Source of the DNA: a virus
Strand: one strand, 5' to 3'
Length of the DNA: 31,296 nt
IMG/VR virus record: IMGVR_UViG_3300022864_000011
Coordinates: 1-31,296 of that record
Shown here: positions 28,854 through 31,296 of the stretch, one piece after another
Layout of the letters: every line of letters starts with the position of its first letter
Numbering within the stretch: the stretch's first letter is position 1
Program-made: the position numbers and the translations under genes
Notes under the pieces: generated by a model
What the model saw: the letters and a program-made list of their open reading frames with translations, nothing else
The model's database searches: none
What the model was told of the DNA's origin: nothing

Positions 28854-29052
28854 ATTCACACCTTCGCCAACGTCTTAATGCAGCAGTGCTTCGATTATCT
28901 CTCCACGCCCGTATCCGCAACTTATCACCAACTACTGTATACCTAAATCTATGAACCAAATTACAATCACAACAAGCTATCTTATAGTCATCTTTGCGCC
29001 AATCCAAATCAACCTTCTGCCCTGCTTGTATTTGTGGGTATTTTTTACTCAT
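28837..29052 (-). CDS. Small Cys-motif phage protein (71 aa)
   Basis: Begins MSKKYPQIQAGQKVDLDWRK, then YKIACCDCNLVHRFRYTVVG, and ends with a basic RIRAWRDNRSTAALRRWRRC. A 'CCDCGLVH ... f....g.l..R.wRd.RaT..rRR' pattern is common in many phages and in HNH-like neighbourhoods. Likely nucleic-acid binding from the basic tail (inference). The SD is AAGG at a seven-base spacing. Overlaps the HNH gene. Confidence 0.65.
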   Translation of the reverse strand: MSKKYPQIQAGQKVDLDWRKDDYKIACCDCNLVHRFRYTVVGDKLRIRAWRDNRSTAALRRWRRCEYEKNA

Positions 29053-29054
29053 AC

Positions 29055-29654
29055 TTACACCTTCACTAACTCTTGCAACGCATCTTCCTGAATAATGTCA
29101 TCCTTAGATCGTTCCCACTCTTCCACCTGCTTAATAAATTCCTTTGCAGCCGTCCGTATATCTTCCGGAGGGTCCAGCGAGCCTAGCAACTTCTCGGCAT
29201 TTTTTACCATCCGCTGTGCGAAGATAAGGAACGCATACTCTGGAATGTCTTGGTGTTCAATGGTGATAGCGTATTCTAGGTCTCGGACGGTATAACCAAA
29301 AATGGACGCTTCTGTCAGATAATTAAATTTATCACTAGTTCCCATCAAATATTTATTGGAAAGTCTACCTATTCTTACAAAGTGCGAAATGGATAAATCC
29401 CGCCTGGCGGTATGCAGCATCTTCCGATACGTATCGGAACCGGTACTCTTCCAGCCACACCACTCCCGCAACTCCACGTACAGATCACCAGCGATCCGCA
29501 AATTCTCGATAACGTCTACTGACCTGGACAACTTCTTAGCTAGGTATTGAGTACCGGCCCCGTCAATACGTCTAGCGGCTAGGGCAGCAACCCACCTGTT
29601 GCTATCACCGGCTCTCATGGATGTAATAACTCTGTTTATGTTTTTATCGTTCAA
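29055..29654 (-). CDS. HTH-like DNA-binding protein (199 aa), regulator candidate
   Basis: Residues 34-57 (GTQYLAKKLSRSVDVIENLR) resemble a ParB/KorB-like helix-turn-helix. The rest is helical with a Lys/Glu-rich coiled-coil-like end (TAAKEFIKQVEEWERSKDDI). TTG start 29654 has a strong AGGAGG six bases upstream, so TTG is well supported. The gene contains the only perfect copy of the dispersed palindrome (29422-29439), encoding GSDTYRK, so it is a candidate to bind those sites and possibly control itself. That link is inference. A replication-initiator accessory is another option. Confidence 0.5.
   Translation of the reverse strand: MNDKNINRVITSMRAGDSNRWVAALAARRIDGAGTQYLAKKLSRSVDVIENLRIAGDLYVELREWCGWKSTGSDTYRKMLHTARRDLSISHFVRIGRLSNKYLMGTSDKFNYLTEASIFGYTVRDLEYAITIEHQDIPEYAFLIFAQRMVKNAEKLLGSLDPPEDIRTAAKEFIKQVEEWERSKDDIIQEDALQELVKV
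29422..29439. promoter_or_regulatory. Dispersed palindrome, copy 4 (perfect)
   Basis: TTCCGATACGTATCGGAA, an 18-base perfect palindrome inside the HTH-like gene. It lacks the single central base of the other copies. Confidence 0.6.
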
Positions 29655-29675
29655 TCACTACCTCCTACCACATAC

Positions 29676-30290
29676 TTATTGGTTAGCCTCAAAAAATGCC
29701 TTTGCAAATCCAGGGGGAGTAATTGCTCTTAATATTTTATCTTTCCTTCCCTTTATCTTATATTCACGAGGAATATTCCCATGATATTTTTGGAGTTCAG
29801 TTGTTCCTAGTTTGCTAATATTTATTTTATCTGGCATTACGGGACTCTTTACAGGATTACAAAACCATCCCCAAAGATTTGTACTTTTTTTATACGGGTC
29901 TCCAAATTCGTATGGATGGAAAACAAATGCCGATAATCCTAAAAAATATTTTAACATTCCGTTAGAGTTTTCTATTGCCCAAAACTTTAGCGGGGTTCTT
30001 TTCGATATTGTTGTTTTTATATTATATTGAGATTCCCATATGATTTCTAAACAACGAGATACCACCCTCATCGCCCCCCTCAAATCTCTAGGTGTTGAAG
30101 GCGTTAATCTGGCATACGAAAACATATCACACGGCGGGGCAGCTAATATTCCGTAGGGCTGGCAATCTAATATGTACTCATGCACATCATGCTCAGGCAG
30201 GGTAATTACCCTTACGTCATAACCAGCATCTTTATACGGCTTAGACCACGCCCCTGTCCCACCGCACAAATCGAGGATTATCTTACCCAT
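29676..30290 (-). CDS. DNA cytosine-C5 methyltransferase-like protein (204 aa)
   Basis: Motif I, LDLCGGTGAW (6-15), binds S-adenosylmethionine. Motif IV, APPCDMFSYAR (51-61), holds the catalytic Cys54. WAIENSNG (104-111) matches motif VI (ENV), and TNLWGWF plus TPPGFAKAFFEANQ near the C-terminus resemble motifs IX/X. At 204 residues it is short for a C5-methyltransferase, with a reduced target-recognition region. ATG 30290 overlaps the previous stop and has GGTGG. No cognate restriction gene is beside it, so a protective or regulatory phage enzyme is likely. A dCMP/base-modifying role is less likely given PPC-ENx. Confidence 0.75.
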   Translation of the reverse strand: MGKIILDLCGGTGAWSKPYKDAGYDVRVITLPEHDVHEYILDCQPYGILAAPPCDMFSYARLTPSTPRDLRGAMRVVSRCLEIIWESQYNIKTTISKRTPLKFWAIENSNGMLKYFLGLSAFVFHPYEFGDPYKKSTNLWGWFCNPVKSPVMPDKINISKLGTTELQKYHGNIPREYKIKGRKDKILRAITPPGFAKAFFEANQ

Positions 30291-30618
30291 GTTCCACCAC
30301 ATATTCAAGTATTGGCCTCAACGCTTCGAGGCGGGTTGTGCTTTCTGTCGCTACTAGCAATTCATTATCCCTAAACAAAAAATAACGATACCCACAGTAA
30401 AAATCACCAGCCATTTTTATCTTATACCCAACCCCACTTTTAAGAATTACATCCACCACCATATCGGCGTGGACGGGGTCTACGCCTGGTTGCCAGTCAA
30501 TAAGCCAACACCCCTCGTCATAATACTCATAACAATTATTACCGTTTGGATATTTACTTACTTTTACCTCATACCCCATATACTCAGCCAGCTTCCTGTT
30601 CAGTTCTTGGTCATTCAT
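30283..30618 (-). CDS. Phage ABA-sandwich-like protein (111 aa)
   Basis: Begins MNDQELNRKLAEYMGYEVKV and continues with CWLIDWQPGVDP, a helix HADMVVDVILKSG, strands CGYRYFLFRDNELLVATEST and a final helix. This resembles the small alpha/beta family found in phages as 'Phage ABA sandwich' (recalled pattern, moderate certainty). The ATG has GGAGG; it overlaps the neighbouring gene by eight bases and the methyltransferase by eight. Function unknown. Confidence 0.6.
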   Translation of the reverse strand: MNDQELNRKLAEYMGYEVKVSKYPNGNNCYEYYDEGCWLIDWQPGVDPVHADMVVDVILKSGVGYKIKMAGDFYCGYRYFLFRDNELLVATESTTRLEALRPILEYVVEHG

Positions 30619-30832
30619 TTAAGTCCTCCCACTTAGGATTCATTAATTCATCTATAATAAACAAGTGGTCTGCTATTTTTTTTTCTATGATGTCAATATT
30701 CATTTCCTTATCGGCTACCATATGTATTAGGATTGCATCTAGTAGATTGTGTAAATTTCCAAACTCTTTTATCGTTTTCCGTAGATATACTTTCAAAAGT
30801 TTATTTTCTCTTATTAATTCACCTTTTCTCAT
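30611..30832 (-). CDS. Small coiled-coil protein (73 aa)
   Basis: ATG 30832 has AGGAG seven bases upstream, and that SD follows palindrome copy 5 by two bases; a longer reading from 30868 would cover it and is rejected. The product MRKGELIRENKLLKVYLRKT then continues as a long helix with Leu/Ile periodicity (LHNLLDAILIHMVADKEMNI; IEKKIADHLFIIDELMNPKW). Function unknown. Confidence 0.65.
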   Translation of the reverse strand: MRKGELIRENKLLKVYLRKTIKEFGNLHNLLDAILIHMVADKEMNIDIIEKKIADHLFIIDELMNPKWEDLNE

Positions 30833-30833
30833 A

Positions 30834-31013
30834 TCACTTCTCCTCTTCCGATACTGTGTCGGATTCATATTTCACCATTACTTGATACCATAAACCCTGC
30901 TCACAAAAAACTCCCCCCAACGGCTGCCACGCATGGAGGATAAGAGTAACTCTCTTTTCCATATCACCCAAAAACTCCTCTCCCATAACCATATAATCAA
31001 CTATCTTATTCAT
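30834..31013 (-). CDS. DUF1737-like small protein (59 aa)
   Basis: ATG 31011-31013 overlaps the preceding gene as ATGA and has AAAGGAG. MNKIVDYMVMGEEFLGDMEK then LHAWQPLGGVFCEQGLWYQV with MVKYE follows the DUF1737-like plan (helix, 'GWqplGg', 'fyQamvk'). These are common short phage proteins of unknown function. Its last ten residues (ESDTVSEEEK) are encoded by palindrome copy 5. Confidence 0.7.
   Translation of the reverse strand: MNKIVDYMVMGEEFLGDMEKRVTLILHAWQPLGGVFCEQGLWYQVMVKYESDTVSEEEK
30846..30864. promoter_or_regulatory. Dispersed palindrome, copy 5
   Basis: Minus strand: ATCCGACACAGTATCGGAA, ending two bases before AGGAG of the 30832 gene and overlapping the end of the DUF1737-like gene. 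It faces the same way, relative to its gene, as copies 2 and 3. Confidence 0.65.
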
Positions 31014-31210
31014 AACTTCTCCTTTGGAGCATCAGCTAATGTACACCAACTGGGTATAGTATGCAGCGCGGGGACTACTTTATATTCCCGATCGCAATAA
31101 TTCATTATATTGTGTAGACAGTCTGCACACCTAAAGATATACTCTACTACCAAATAAGGCTCATCCATACTCATATCGTAATTAACAGTTTCTTGTATTT
31201 TTCCGATCAT
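31010..31210 (-). CDS. Small Cys protein (66 aa)
   Basis: ATG 31210 has AAAGGAGGAG just upstream; an in-frame ATG at 31249 has none. The product has FRCADCLHNIMNYCDREYKV and ends with VPALHTIPSWCTLADAPKEK. Two CxxC-like Cys pairs and 'IPsWCpLad' recur in small phage proteins of unknown role. It overlaps the next gene by four bases. Confidence 0.65.
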   Translation of the reverse strand: MIGKIQETVNYDMSMDEPYLVVEYIFRCADCLHNIMNYCDREYKVVPALHTIPSWCTLADAPKEKL

Positions 31211-31220
31211 AACTCCTCCT

Positions 31221-31296
31221 TTAACAAATAGGCCACTCATCCCTATCAATCCAATCTAATATCTCAAATACTTCCTCAATACATTTTACCACATTA
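31221..31296 (-). CDS. Partial gene at the right edge (C-terminal ~24 residues)
   Basis: The frame is open from the window edge to TAA at 31221-31223 and reads VVKCIEEVFEILDWIDRDEW then PIC. It has helical, acidic character. A GTG at 31292 might be the start, but the upstream part is outside the window. It is the gene preceding the 31210 gene in the minus-strand operon. Confidence 0.45.
   Translation of the reverse strand, partial: NVVKCIEEVFEILDWIDRDEWPIC

Noticed and set aside
1-31296. tRNA or other structural RNA genes, integrase, transposase or attachment sites
   Set aside because: No cloverleaf-like sequence, recombinase motif or flanking target duplication was recognised on reading both strands.

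Overview
The window is part of the genome of a double-stranded DNA tailed phage (Caudoviricetes) or a closely related prophage. I recognise a large terminase, a portal, a scaffold, an HK97-fold major capsid protein of the SU10/DUF5309 type and a head-tail adaptor, packed with ATGA or TAATG overlaps. All three standard stop codons are used, so the bacterial code applies. Strong AGGAG-type ribosome binding sites and several GTG/TTG starts are present. I cannot name the host. A short adaptor followed by a long beta-rich protein, with no visible tape measure or sheath, favours a podovirus-like particle (inference).

Layout. (1) 1-23339, all minus strand and read right to left, is the packaging and virion module. 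It starts with a candidate small terminase (22845-23339). A G-poor non-coding stretch, three small proteins (one with HExxH) and TerL follow. Next come the portal, a LysM protein, a 1795-residue protein, a Com-like zinc ribbon ending inside a terminator, the scaffold, the major capsid protein and a decoration-like protein. Downstream is an insert of four glycosyltransferase-like or sugar-related genes (5952-9021), then the adaptor, a probable nozzle, a PD-(D/E)XK-like nuclease and small beta-rich tail or fibre proteins. (2) 23340-23465 is a divergent control region with a tandem 22-23 bp repeat and a promoter. (3) 23466-28492, plus strand, is an early/accessory region of small genes. It includes a single-chain sliding-clamp-like protein, two unrelated proteins with the same Ala/Ser/Trp heptad tail, several zinc-ribbon proteins and a DUF551 protein. 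(4) 28542-31296, minus strand, is a second accessory operon converging on the first: an HNH protein, an HTH-like protein, a cytosine methyltransferase and small phage proteins.

The most interesting signals are these. A dispersed palindrome (consensus TTCCGATACNGTGTCGGAA) occurs five times, only in the accessory half, and in three cases ends 2-4 bases before an SD sequence. A promoter plus leader cassette is duplicated. A glycosyltransferase island sits inside the virion operon. Two different N-terminal domains share an Ala-rich repeat tail, including a 32-bp identical DNA segment. I found no tRNA, rRNA, CRISPR array, integrase or insertion sequence. Lysis and polymerase genes are not recognised and probably lie outside the window.
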